Source: Aselliscus stoliczkanus (lineage: Eukaryota; Chordata; Mammalia; Chiroptera; Hipposideridae). From it: DNA of 64,000 nt. The DNA is taken from assembly GCA_033961575.1 (NCBI GenBank), contig CM066731.1:131309001-131373000 (forward strand), given 5' to 3'. Made by a program: the position numbers and the translations under genes. Shown here in pieces: positions 1 to 10,550 of the stretch; position 1 is the stretch's first letter, and every line of letters begins with the position of its first letter. Below the pieces are notes generated by a model. It was not told where the DNA came from. It did no database searches and saw nothing but the letters and a program-made list of their open reading frames with translations.

Positions 1-1823
1 GGATATAAATAAGCCTATGTTGTTCATGGAAACATAGGCAAACAATCAAGAATGGCTATCATTTTTTTTTTTTGTCTACTCAGAATCAGAAGATTACTAA
101 ATTTCAACATGAAGCCAAAGTTGCAATACTCTTTTAAAGAATTTTTTGTTGTTGTTGCTTTTAAGTGTTACTAAATGTGTAAATACCATTTACATAGGAG
201 GTATGGAGGTGGCAGAAGGAGTAAGACAGAAGAGAGCCATTTATCAAGTTTTATAATGATAATAAAAAAGACAGAATGATGAGTGTTAATGTGCCAAGTT
301 AAGCTAATCATTTCTTGAGGTCTAAGTCAGAAGAAAAAGGGTATTTGGCAAAGTAGATCTTTCTCTTACACTAAGAGTATGGAAAACAATTGTCTTCCTT
401 CTACAGAGATGTTCTAATCCAATACATTTCTTGAAAAACATACTCAATATGAATATAGTTTAAATTCATATGATACTATAGCCTTACTGACATCTATATG
501 GTATGAACCTCTTTGAATCATATGTATACTTAATTTAAATTTACATCCTATTTTCTCAAAAAATGATTTTGAGAAGTTGTCAAATCAGTTACTATTAGCA
601 ACAACTTTCTGTTTCTGAGGATTGATGAATTAATTTGTGGCTTATGTAGATATTTGCTTCCTATATTTTCCCCTGTATCATGCCTTTAAGCAATCGCCTA
701 AGTATCAGCATTTTACCCAAGGCAGGAGATTTAAGGAGAAGAGATGAAACTTAAACCAGTCAATTATGTCACCCTGTAGTATTTCTAATACAAGGCTTAT
801 ATATACATGTACATAGAGAGTTTAGATTAAAAAATCATTAAAGAACGAAAATTGAAACCAATATCTAGAATTGATTTAAGTCATGCATGTGCTGTTTGTC
901 ATTCTTTCCCATAGAAATCCAAGAAATGGTTGTGAATATTAATTAAAATAACATACAAAAGATTACATTCTGAGAATATTTCTTACTTGATATGTGTTTC
1001 AATGTTATATACATTTCAAAGTGGATTCCATAGAGTATTTTTGCAGGTACAAATGAGTTGAGACACTATTAAAACATCACAGAACAACCAAAAATTCAAT
1101 TTAAAAAGTCTCACCTGCTTTTTTGCCTCATCGCAGAACTTAGACCATTGCATTAAGAATGGTCTTAATGCAAATTGTAATTGGAAAAGGCTGTGGTCAT
1201 GCCCCTTGCATAAAGATTTGGTATCCACTCCGAGATGGGATTCTCCCAGAATTAAGATAAACCTGAAGCATCTCAATCACAATTTTATGCCCAGGGTGGG
1301 CCTTTCTTGGAATTTCTCTGTGGAACTCAAATTTTCGAGTTGTGCCCAAGGATTGTAAGAAACTATCAGAGACTGTCTAAGCATGAAGGGGTGAAAGGGG
1401 AGATGGACCAAAGCACCAGCAGAAGGTCAGTTTGGCTTTGGAAGAAGCTCCTAATCTGAGAACCACAAGTCAGAATTCTCACAGAAAACCAGAGGTCAAA
1501 ATTACACTGGCAGCAGCCACTGGCTGGGATTTACCTGATCTCCCCCTAGCTAGCTGTACCTGAGTACCCTTTAAAATGGTACATTTATTTAAAGTAAACT
1601 GCTTCACCATCTCAGGAGTGCAGTATTTTCCTGTCTTTTTCAGTCATTTAAAATAGTCTGTAGATAAAGATACGCACACAGAATGCCTTTCCTGATCTCT
1701 GTAAAACGAATATAAGGGTTTAAGAGTCTACCAGAATTTTGATGGCTATTAAGCTTGTACCTGCCATCAATCAAACGAGGTTACAAGTCACTGCTCTTAG
1801 GTGACTCACAAAACCTTGCCTTC
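1..1823. other. upstream sequence, nothing recognised
   Basis: AT-rich non-coding sequence with short A and T runs. No exon-like frame, known repeat or RNA gene was recognised. Open frames here are short and match nothing I know. Old diverged repeats could be present below what can be seen by eye. Confidence 0.5.
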
Positions 1824-1869
1824 AAAAATTATAAATCTAAAAAAAAAAAAAAAAAAATTATAAATCTAA
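1824..1869 (+). repeat. poly(A) tract between a 17-bp direct repeat
   Basis: A 17-bp word (five A, then TTATAAATCTAA) occurs at about 1824-1840 and again at about 1853-1869, with only A residues between. This is the footprint expected of an L1-machinery insertion with a target-site duplication whose inserted DNA is just the poly(A) tail. Slippage of a simple A tract would not duplicate the TTATAAATCT part. Confidence 0.65.
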
Positions 1870-3239
1870 AATCATGGAGGTAATTGATGTTGAATGCTCT
1901 CTATCTGGCATTTGATGACATGTTTTAACAAACAAAGCTGGAGCTATATGAATTGGGAGTTATTTGTTGTCTATTTTGTTTTCTTTAGAATATTCTGTCT
2001 ATTCGAATCTGTTTTGCAACACATCTGAAAAAAAAAAAAAAAGGAAGACTGGGCAGGCCTTTGAGAGAACTTGTTCCTTCAAGTCTTCTATTAATACCAC
2101 AACATATTTCACACTTTGCTTGATCACATTTTTGTAGTATGCAATACCATCTACATTTTGAACATTTCTTCTGAGTAGAAGACTTGAAATTTCTTAAGTT
2201 TAAGTAGCTTCATCTTCTGCCCTGTTAATTCTCTTTTTCTCACATTCATTCATTTATACTGTTTTAATTATGTGCCAGTAAAATAAAGACATGGTCTATT
2301 TGTTATCCTTAGAAAAAGAAACAACAAAACTAAGAAAATTATAGCTGTTTTCAAGGAAATTATAAGTAAACAAAGATTCTCCTGATTTGTTCTGAATATT
2401 GTAGCATGCATATGTTTTATTGCATATATCAGCAAGTATATTGAAAGGCCCTTTGTAAAATACCTGTAGTCTTTCCTGTAATATTGCTCATATAGGTAAA
2501 TATGAGAGTGGTATACAGTGTTCTTTTGCATTTGGAAGGTAAGGTAAATCCAACCAGGGGTGTAGGCAGACAAAGCAGAGCAGGAATGCTTTTCTTTCCA
2601 ATTTGGCTGAAGATGCAAACAAATAAATAGTTAGGGACTAAAATGTCCTGGCAGCTTCTTAACTCAGCTGTCTGGTCCCCTGGTAAGAATGACTCAAATG
2701 CTAGGCTGAGTTGAGGCTGTAGACCTGTGTGCCTACAAATATGACTTTGGCTTCTTCACAGTGTGTTGTCTGGTTTTAAAGAGGAAGCATTCCCCAATGG
2801 AGGTACTAGAGAGTAAGTTGTTGCAAGAGATGGAAGTAGAATTAGTGTGGCCTTTTATGACCTAGCCTCAGCATTCGTGCAGCATCACTTCCACTGTATT
2901 CATTCGTTTCTGATGAGTCACTAAGAGGAGGGAAATTAGACTCCACCTTTTGGTGAGGGAGTAGTAAGAGCACATTGCAGGAGAAATATGTGAAATGGGT
3001 GCTATTGTAACCATCTTTGCAAAATACTGTCAAAATCCAGCAATATGGTAAACTTTGCATGAATTATGACTCTGAATGCTCATATCAACCCTTTGAAATG
3101 GCTATAATTTTTATCCTTATTTTAAAATTTAATTTTCATTAATTTAATGATGATAAAATGTAAGGAGCATTACCACCTAGATGGCTCACTGGCACCAACC
3201 CAAAAATATAAATCAAATGTAACTGATGTTTTGCTCTAT
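1870..3239. other. upstream sequence, mostly featureless
   Basis: No gene or known repeat family was recognised apart from an A run at 2028-2042 and the inverted repeat listed separately. The minus-strand frames of 116 and 72 codons at 2268-2618 and 2842-3060 show no recognisable domain. Confidence 0.45.
2078..2188. repeat. 13-bp perfect inverted repeat, 85-bp loop
   Basis: TTCAAGTCTTCTA at 2078-2090 is the exact reverse complement of TAGAAGACTTGAA at 2176-2188. The interior is AT-rich. It could be a small MITE-like remnant or chance. No clear target duplication was seen next to the arms. Confidence 0.5.
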
Positions 3240-3660
3240 ATGTTATCCTCACATTCTCTCTCTTAGTGAGTGACTCCCCCATATGCTAAACTGCTTAATC
3301 TGAAATGTTGGATCCATCATTCTTCCAACTCTCTCTTTCCTTATCATCATCCAATTCCATTAAATAGCTATGTTCTGTCTGTCTCCTTCTCTCCATCTCC
3401 ACTGCTACTATTTTGGTTAAGGCTTTTATCATCTCTTGAGTAGATTTATTATAATATCTTTAGATGTTCTTTATTGCCTCTGGTTTTGACCCGTTCCAAT
3501 CTATCCTCCACACAGGCACCACAATGTCCATTCTAGGACTCAAATTCAATTATGATACTCTCTTACTTAAATTTTCCTAGTTCACTCATGGCCTTCACAG
3601 TAAATCTTACATTTCTTGGCATGGTATTCAATGTTGTCACACCTGTCTTCCTCTAGCTCT
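3240..3660 (+). mobile_element. L2 LINE fragment
   Basis: Pyrimidine-rich text typical of L2 in forward orientation, including segments resembling the family's 'tccaactctctctttccttatc' and 'cttcacagtaaatcttac' blocks. It is diverged and has no usable frame. The L2 3' end at 4085-4292 probably belongs to the same insertion, split by the SINE between them. Confidence 0.6.
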
Positions 3661-3862
3661 GGGGTTGACTGAAGCCAGTTGTCTATGAATAACATGAACA
3701 CGCCATGTTAGAGGAGGAGATGGCACCCATTGCTCTATGGGAATCACTGCCATGTTCACAGAAGGCTACTCTATGTCACTGGAGTTGATGGTGACTTTGT
3801 GGATATGAGAACCCAGCTTTGCCAGACCTTCTATTTTATTAAGAGAAGCTGGATATCTTTAT

Positions 3863-3987
3863 TTATTTATTTATTTTTATTTTTACTTTTAGAGGGCAGT
3901 GTCACTAGCCCCCTTATATGGGATCCGAACTGGGGCCACTGGATTTCCAAGCCAGCTCTTAACCACCGCGCCACTTGGCCGGCCCGG
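3863..3987 (-). mobile_element. short tRNA-derived SINE (head-only type)
   Basis: Read on the minus strand, a tRNA-like head begins GGCCGGCC, contains an A-box-like block and a B-box-like GTTCGGATCC block, ends in CACTGCCCTC, and is followed by an A-rich TAAA tail. Flanking ATATCTTTATTT-like words near 3853 and 3988 form an imperfect target duplication. It accounts for part of a 139-codon open frame at 3730-4149. Confidence 0.85.
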
Positions 3988-4084
3988 GGTATCTTTATTT
4001 TTATGTGTTTTAAAATGTCATCTCATCTCAATTTTAAAAAGTACAGTGTAGGCAAACAAAAAATGTCTGTGGTCCAGAGTCAGC

Positions 4085-4292
4085 CCTCACCCTCCTCCCC
4101 AGGTTCCCTGTCTATTTCCAATCACCATTTTCTATTATTGCATTTCTAGCTCTGTCCTGCTTACTTGTTTAAGATTCTGCCTTCTTTTCTTTGGTAAGTT
4201 CTTTGAAGATTGGAACCTTGTTAAGTTCATGTTTCTATCCCAGTGTTTGGCATAGAATGAGATACTCAATAAATGTTTGTTGGATGAATGAA
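4085..4292 (+). mobile_element. L2 LINE 3' end
   Basis: Ends with the hallmark L2 terminus: a 'ttggcatagaatgag' block, then CTCAATAAATGTTTGTTG and a GAATGAATGAAT tail. This is the 3' part of the L2 whose upstream piece lies at 3240-3660. Confidence 0.8.
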
Positions 4293-5940
4293 TAATATTT
4301 ATGAAAGCATTTTGTAAACTAGTGTGCTTTTATATGAACACAAATTACAATTTCTATATTTCATGTAATAATCACCTTCTCCAAATAAAAGGCAAGAAAA
4401 GAATAAAAATAAACTATAGAAATGAGCAAAAGTGAAAGTTACCAAAACAAATGAAAAGAGGGATGGGTAAGGAATGAATCCCAATTTTTCCTCCCATTAT
4501 TCCTGTGCCTTTGCTGGACCAGAGCTAGAACTTTCTGTAACAGTCCTCATGGTCTAAGATGTCTAAGGCCCCTGGACCCTATGATTGACTCTGTCCCCAC
4601 ATGACTCTCTTCTGCTTGGGCTGCTCAATAAACTGCTTCCTCAGCAGTGGCATCAACAAAGTCCCAGAGTGCCACAGGTCACTCAAAACAGGTTCCAGCC
4701 CAACAGATCCCTGTACTTCCTTCTTTCTAATGTGAACTTACTGATCCAATGCTCTAGCCACATGGCTGATATGGACTTGCTGAAAACCATTCACGGATTT
4801 ATGGTTTTCTTTAGTGAGCCTACCTCCACAGAAAAATAAAGATTAAACATAGTTGAATGATGACCCAGGAAAATATTATGCATTAAACAAAACAGCATGT
4901 CCGTAGGAAGGGGGAAAATAATCCTGACTATTTATATGACACGCTAGTAATTCTTCAATTCAACACACAGTGTAAACACAGCATTAATTGATATAGGGAT
5001 TCTAGAGTAAATCAAAGTTGTTAGCATTAGGGAAGACAAGAACATGCAATTAAAAATTAAGAAACAATTTAAAAGAATATGATAGACACCAAATAAACTA
5101 ATGAATCAATGATGTTAGGGTTTAAATATGGGAGTGACTGCAAGTACACTTTTATACTTAAGGGCTGTGAGGGTTCAGATTTTATTGTAAGATTACAATT
5201 TCATGAGCTTAGTCTGAGAAGGCTTCTTATCAGTGTAGAATTTGAAAAATATAAGAGTTAAAATGGCATGGATGAACTCAGAAGACATTCTGAAAGAGTT
5301 AATATGGTTAATGGTTTTCCTGGAGAAATTGAATTTAAATATATACTGGAAGACAGTGGTCTATTTCATTTACATTGGTGGTATTCAGCCACATTTGATA
5401 GATACACCCATTTGTCTTGATTAGGTGTTGGTGGTTCACTAGTAATTTGTTAATATTGATAATGAAAGTTTTGGAGTTCTCCAACAACTTATATTAGACA
5501 TAATATAATTGAGATTAGTCCATACAATCCCAGTAATAATGTCACTTTCCCTTACATTCTGATCAGTTTCCTTTAATGGGGGAAATGTTGCAGCTAGAAC
5601 TGAAGGACAGTATGAAAGTGAGTGCATCTCAAATGTGACTGCCATCATTGGAGTGTTTTAAAAATCATTGTACTAGGCTAGGCATCTTTTCAATTGACAT
5701 GTATCTAGACATTCTCACATGGCGTCTGCTTTTGTCCATTATGGTGTTTCCAGCATTTAATGGAGTCCTGCATATTTATATTTGTAGGTGTGCTTAATAA
5801 ATATTTGCTTTTATTTTTAATGATATACAGTTAGCCAACAAAATATTAAACAAAAAATAGTACCTCATATGCCTGTATATCTTTCAAGATTTATGAACTC
5901 AAGATATTTGAAACACAGTTTTGAATAGGGAATACCTTAA
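4293..5940. other. upstream sequence, nothing recognised
   Basis: AT-rich sequence without recognisable genes or repeats. A plus-strand frame of 84 codons at 4585-4839 has somewhat less AT-rich composition, but I do not recognise it and see no splice-site or start context that would make it an exon. Confidence 0.4.
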
Positions 5941-5944
5941 AAAG

Positions 5945-6057
5945 TTTTAAAAAGTTTTTCTTTTCCTTTCCCTTCCTTCCCTTCTTTTCCCTTCCCTTCC
6001 CTTCCCTTCCCTTCCCTTCCCTTTCCTTTCCTTTCCTTCCCTTTCCTTTCTCTTCCT
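5945..6057 (+). repeat. polypyrimidine CCTTC/CTTTC tract
   Basis: About 110 bases of almost pure C/T on the + strand, mostly CCCTT and CCTTT units. It has potential for triplex (H-DNA) structure. No coding capacity. Confidence 0.95.
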
Positions 6058-6099
6058 CTGTTGCCTATTTCTACAAATAAATAAAGTGATTATTTTATG

Positions 6100-6460
6100 T
6101 CAGGTGGGACTGAATGTTTATGTTTCCCCCTAAACCCATATGTTGTAATCCTAATCCCCAAAAGTGGTGATGGTATTAGAAAGTGGTGCCTTTGGGAGGT
6201 GATTAGGTCATGAAGGCAGGGTCCTCATGAATGGGATTAGTGTCCTTATATAAGAGACCCTGGAGAGATCCCTTGGCCCCTGTGCCATGTGAGATTACAA
6301 TGAAAATGTTGCTGTCTGGGAAGCAGGTTCTTACCAGACATCAAATTTGCTGCACCTAGATCTTGGACTTCCCAGACTCCAGAACTGTGAGAAATAATTG
6401 TTTGTTGTTTATAAACCATTTCTCGAGTATTTTGTTAGAGCAGTATGAAAAGAGTAAGAG
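6100..6460 (+). mobile_element. solo LTR of MaLR (MLT/MST) type
   Basis: Shows the characteristic ordered blocks of ERVL-MaLR LTRs: a CCCCTAAACCCATATGTTG-like start, GGGAGGTGATTAGGTCATGA, TCATGAATGGGATTAGTG, CCTTATATAAGAGACCC (TATA region), then GAACTGTGAGAAATAA before a terminal block ending near AAAAGAGTAAGAG. No internal retroviral sequence flanks it, so it is a solo LTR and an old one. Subfamily is not assigned. Confidence 0.75.
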
Positions 6461-6869
6461 AAGTGACAATTTTAAAAGACAATTGGCAATCATCAGATAA
6501 AGGAAAACTCTAAAACAGTCATCAGAACTGTTTATCTATGGAATTTGGAGCCAGTAGGGGTAGCAAGAAATGCCTGTAGCTTCGGATGCATCTTTGTATA
6601 TGGCAGAGTACAATAATTAACATTTATATACAAATACAGGAAAAGACAAATTATGTTTGATATATTCTCTTTTAAAAGGCACAAGAATGTAAGTGTCCAT
6701 TAATATATTAAAATAAAAGCAAGGTGTGGTGCTTAAAAGGATGAGCTGTAGTTTTGAGGAAAATTCAATATATTGGAACATTTTATGTTTCCTGACCATA
6801 TTACATAAATGCAGCCCAAGTGGGGTCAGTAGCTAATAAGTGGCTAACATTTTGTTTGTTCTGTTTATG

Positions 6870-7215
6870 TTTAAGATAGGCTGGGCAAGGATTTGCAGTC
6901 TAGGAGGGGAGGCAAAAGAAACACATCAGAAATTGTTATAGAATAACACAAAACTTAAATACCATTATCATTAAATACCAGGAGAGGAAAAAAGGGAATG
7001 ATTCCTCTTGTCTGGAGAATATGAAGGTGCCTTCCTAAAGAGGTGGAATTAGAGGATGAATCCAATTTGGATAAAAGGAGGGCAGGCAGGAAAGCTTTTC
7101 AGGAAGGTAGGCGAATCACAGAAAGGCTGGTGGTGGGGAGAAATGTGGCCTGTGTGGGAGTCTAGGAGAGCTGTGAAAATAGGGTCAGGTGGATCTCACA
7201 GAGTAAAATTAGGAA
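6870..7215 (-). mobile_element. L2 LINE fragment, probable
   Basis: G/A-rich text with the flavour of antisense L2 (GAGGGCAGGCAGGAAAG, GGAAGGTAGGCGAATC). It contains an unremarkable 60-codon frame at 7056-7238. Diverged; assignment is tentative. Confidence 0.4.
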
Positions 7216-7333
7216 GGGCTAATGGCCTATTTTCCTAATGTTTTACCCTCTCGAATCACAGTATCACTTACCTTGGAGAGAGACTATAGTTATTGTTTGT
7301 TCTAGAGGCATTTTTAATCTTTAATGATAGAAC

Positions 7334-7436
<103 letters not shown>

Positions 7437-7704
7437 AAGAAAAGCTGCCTTCCTTTAAGTCAGCGTGGTGACATAATACCCAACTCTAGATTTTTCATGC
7501 TATATTGATATCTAATTTGAAATGTAAGATCGTCTTGATTACTAGTGTCCTATAATCATGCTACTTTCTTTCTTCTTTTCATATACCATGTCATATTACG
7601 TTCCTTTCCCCGCCCCCCCCATGGAACTCTTGTGGTCAGAATATCTAACCACTGTAGAGGTTCTGGTGCTTTCTACTGACTTCTCTATAGAGCCTTATAT
7701 TATA

Positions 7705-7950
7705 GTAGCCATCATGATTAAAAGTCCAGGTTCAAGGCAAAATTGCCTGGGTTCGAATCCTGCTCTGTCATATATCACCTGGATGGCCTGGGGAAAGTGA
7801 TCTAAACTTTCTGATTCTCAGTTTCCTCATTTTAAATTAGGGGTGGGGTTGGCAGTAATATCTATCTCAAAGAGTTGTTATGAATTTATTAAGGTAGGTA
7901 AAGCACGTACAATAGTACCCGGTACATAGTAAGTGTCATCTAATTGTTAG
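7705..7950 (+). mobile_element. MIR SINE
   Basis: Forward MIR: tRNA-like GGTTCGAATCC box, then the core (ATCACCTGGATGGCCTGGG), then TCTCAGTTTCCTCATTTTAAA and the 3' 'acatagtaagtgtcatc' block. The order of blocks matches the family. Confidence 0.85.
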
Positions 7951-8494
7951 CTATATTATTTCTAACAGGGAGAAAAACGTACAACTAATATATAGTATAA
8001 GTATACTCCCCATAAAAACATATTAAAATTTTAGATTACTTCACATTTAAGTTGAATTTTAAGTGATTCTTAGAATAAGAATTTAGCTTTAAAAGGGCCC
8101 TCAGTGGAGGTATACTGTAGAGGTATACTGGGTGCTTTGCTAACACAGAAGAGGTGGGTCTAAACCCAATGTGGGTGTAGTAAACGTATAAAAGCTTTCT
8201 AGAGGTGATATACTCAGCTGTGTCCAGTGGATACATAGGAGTTAGCCTGGTAAGGAAGAAGATTAAAGCGTCTAGATAGTCCCTTTACAATATTATCTCT
8301 GGTCAAACTGCTCAGAGTAGAGCAATTAGTTAATGAGAACCATTTTGTTGATATTTATACCAATGTATACATAGAATTTCACTTTATCACCTATTATCCT
8401 AACTGGTATCAAATTATTCCAAATAGGTAGAGATTGAGGTTAAAATATATATCTTCAAGACTTAAAAATCTAGTTGAAGGAAAAATAATATTAT

Positions 8495-8685
8495 AGCTAT
8501 TTTCATTGAGTGGTTATCATGTGCTGACCTTATAAGGAGCTCTTTTTTAAGAATTAATGTATTTAAACCTCACAAGTGGAAAGTTCTCCGACTGCCTAAT
8601 ATAAACTGAGTAAGTAGCAGTCATGGTTTGAACTAACAGCTACCAAACGCATACTCTTGATTACTACGCTACAATGAAGTGTTGG
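8495..8685 (-). mobile_element. MIR SINE
   Basis: Antisense MIR: TTGAGTGGTTATCATGTGCTG, then a 'tttaaacctcacaag' block, a 'gtagcagtcatggtttgaact' block and a terminal ACTACGCTACAATG. Diverged but in the right order. Confidence 0.7.
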
Positions 8686-9042
8686 GTTAATTGCTCACTA
8701 GAAATACTTTCTTATTTTCCTTTTATATAATTTGGAGAAATATTCAGAGAAATAACTTCACTAATGATATTCTTCCATATTTTCGTTTGGGGCCTTAATA
8801 CACTGTTACACATAACATGATTTATAAATTCCTCTTTGACACTACAAGGATGAACCCATCACAAAATTTCTTGCTGATCAGCACTGTTCTGCAACTGAAA
8901 GTGCTTTCACATCCACGTCTTCATTTGCTTTTTTCCCTGAGGGTATAGAAATCTACTTGAATAATGCATATTACTTTCTATATTCTTTCAGCAGAACGTT
9001 GTATACTTAAGTCATTAAGATGGAATCCTGGTAACACTCAGA

Positions 9043-9350
9043 TTTTTTTTTTTTTTAAAAAAGGAAACTTTATTTGTAAATAACTGGAATAGTGGTCAAT
9101 ATCTAAATGTATTATATAACTCCAAAACCATATCAGAAATCTAGTATTCACCAAACAATATAGTTCAAATACGGAAAGAGAGAACTCAAGTTCTTTCTTC
9201 CATTAAAGCTGCTTCATTTTCAGGCTTCCTTCAAACAGGAGTTGAATGCATCTAACTATGCTATTGCCTCCCTGTTAACATTCGCAGATGGAGAGATCAG
9301 GCAATATTTCTCTCTACCTTCATCACTAGTCAATAATACCATCATCCTCT
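9043..9350 (-). pseudogene. possible 3'-UTR retrocopy, parent unknown
   Basis: On the minus strand the sequence ends with AATAAA (9069-9074 reversed), then about 10 bases, then a poly(A) run (T run at 9043-9056). That is the arrangement of a processed transcript end. I do not recognise the parent, I see no protein frame, and I could not find the matching target duplication, so the left-hand limit (read on minus) is a guess. An internally primed or chance arrangement is possible. Confidence 0.3.
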
Positions 9351-9639
9351 ATCATTCTAGAGATTACCCCTTTTAACGCTTTATTTTTCCAAGACCTTCT
9401 CTTCACATATATCCTATTTGACAACAAAACACAATGTTGGATACCATTACATTTCCACTAATGTTTTCTTATCACTTCTGTATTCTTCCAAACCAGAGGA
9501 TATAACCAGGTCCACCAGGAAATAAAATAGAGGTTATTGCCACAGCTTGGCCTCCAAGCTGTTTGCTAAATTTAGCTGTCCAGTATTTTCCACTCTAATG
9601 AAAACTGTGTGCTACAATGATAGAATGTTGGAACAGAAC

Positions 9640-9830
9640 AGAAACTTAAAGGTCACTGGGTTCAACCCCTTGTTTTTCTGATGGAGGTATGAGGACCTAG
9701 ACATAGCCTGTGATTTGCATGAGGCCACAGAGCTTGCTCATGGAAGAGATGGAACTTGAACTAAGATCTGCTCGGCCGATGGCAGTACTGTCCTCACTTC
9801 ACCAAAGATGTTCTGCCTGCCATGATCAGT
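9640..9830 (-). mobile_element. MIR SINE
   Basis: Antisense MIR with GGTTCAACCCC-like start, GATGGAGGTATGAGGACC, GAGGCCACAGAGCTTGCTC and GATGGAACTTGAACTAAG blocks. These correspond to the family's 'gaggaaactgaggc', 'ggtcacacagct' and 'gattcgaaccca' segments. Confidence 0.6.
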
Positions 9831-10059
9831 CTTACCTAACCAGATCTTGACGCATAAATATAGCAGATATTATTGGTTGTGGTTTACCCTCTGTGGCCAT
9901 TTATCTATTTGGTGGCTGAATATGAAGTAGCCAAGGTGTCTGAATTATAAGTTGCTACAAGAGAAATGAAATGATTCCATACCCAAACCCTACCCCCAAC
10001 TCTAAAAACTTCCTGCTTTATGTTCATCAATAATAAATGGCCCATCTCTGCAATACTCA

Positions 10060-10469
10060 GAGGGAGCTTACATTGCACTTTTGAGCAGCCGGTTAGTAAT
10101 AGTCTGTGGATAGAGCCTTTCTTTCAAATCCCAGGACAACAGGCCCTTCAAGGCAAGCATCGCAGTTTCAATTAGCTGCTGAGTGAATGTTTGGCATGTG
10201 TATTAGTGAAGAGGCACACAATTAGCTTATTGTTCCTTTCTGTATTGTGTTGAGAAAGTCCTAGGGACTGGTGGGGGGACAGGCAAGCCAAGCATCACTG
10301 TGGATGAGGAAGAGGGAGCTACTCAGACCCCGGCACCTTCCCTTGCTCGCTCTGGAATTACAGCTATTTATTACAAAGCGTCCTGCGTGGCTGGGTGGAG
10401 TGTGCCTGAGGAAACACATCCCAGACACCACTGAACCCTTCACATCTCTGACTACTTCTCATCATTATC
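10060..10469 (+). promoter_or_regulatory. PPP1R1C: PPP1R1C promoter-proximal region and 5' UTR (inferred)
   Basis: This stretch lies immediately upstream of the PPP1R1C start codon. Part of it (10260-10470) is more GC-rich than its surroundings, as expected for a 5' UTR. A TATTTATTA word at about 10367-10375 could act as a weak TATA-like element, but that is speculative. The transcription start cannot be fixed from sequence alone. Open frames on both strands (10271-10606 plus, 10261-10443 minus) come from this composition. The plus one matters only as a possible upstream ORF and begins with GTG; its first ATG is at 10304. Confidence 0.45.
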
Positions 10470-10550
10470 ATGGAGCCCAACAGTCCCAAAAAGATACAAT
10501 TTGCTGTGCCTTTATTCCAGAGTCAGATTGCACCCGAAGCAGCAGAGCAG
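10470..10550 (+). CDS. PPP1R1C: PPP1R1C exon 1 (coding part): protein phosphatase 1 inhibitor subunit 1C
   Basis: Encodes residues 1-27, beginning MEPNSPKKIQFAVPLF and ending APEAAEQ. PPP1R1C is a small, probably disordered cytosolic protein that, in this family, inhibits the catalytic subunit of protein phosphatase 1 after phosphorylation. KIQF at residues 8-11 is the RVxF-type PP1-docking motif, in the position it has in inhibitor-1 and DARPP-32. The start has A at -3 and G at +4, a strong Kozak context, and the frame is closed upstream. The exon ends in a consensus donor, CAG then GTAAGC, in phase 0. The coding sequence is intact with no stops. The length of the upstream non-coding part is unknown. 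Confidence 0.95.

Noticed and set aside
3730..4149. 139-codon plus-strand frame
   Set aside because: Its middle is the short SINE at 3863-3987 and its end is L2. There is no conserved protein text or splice context.
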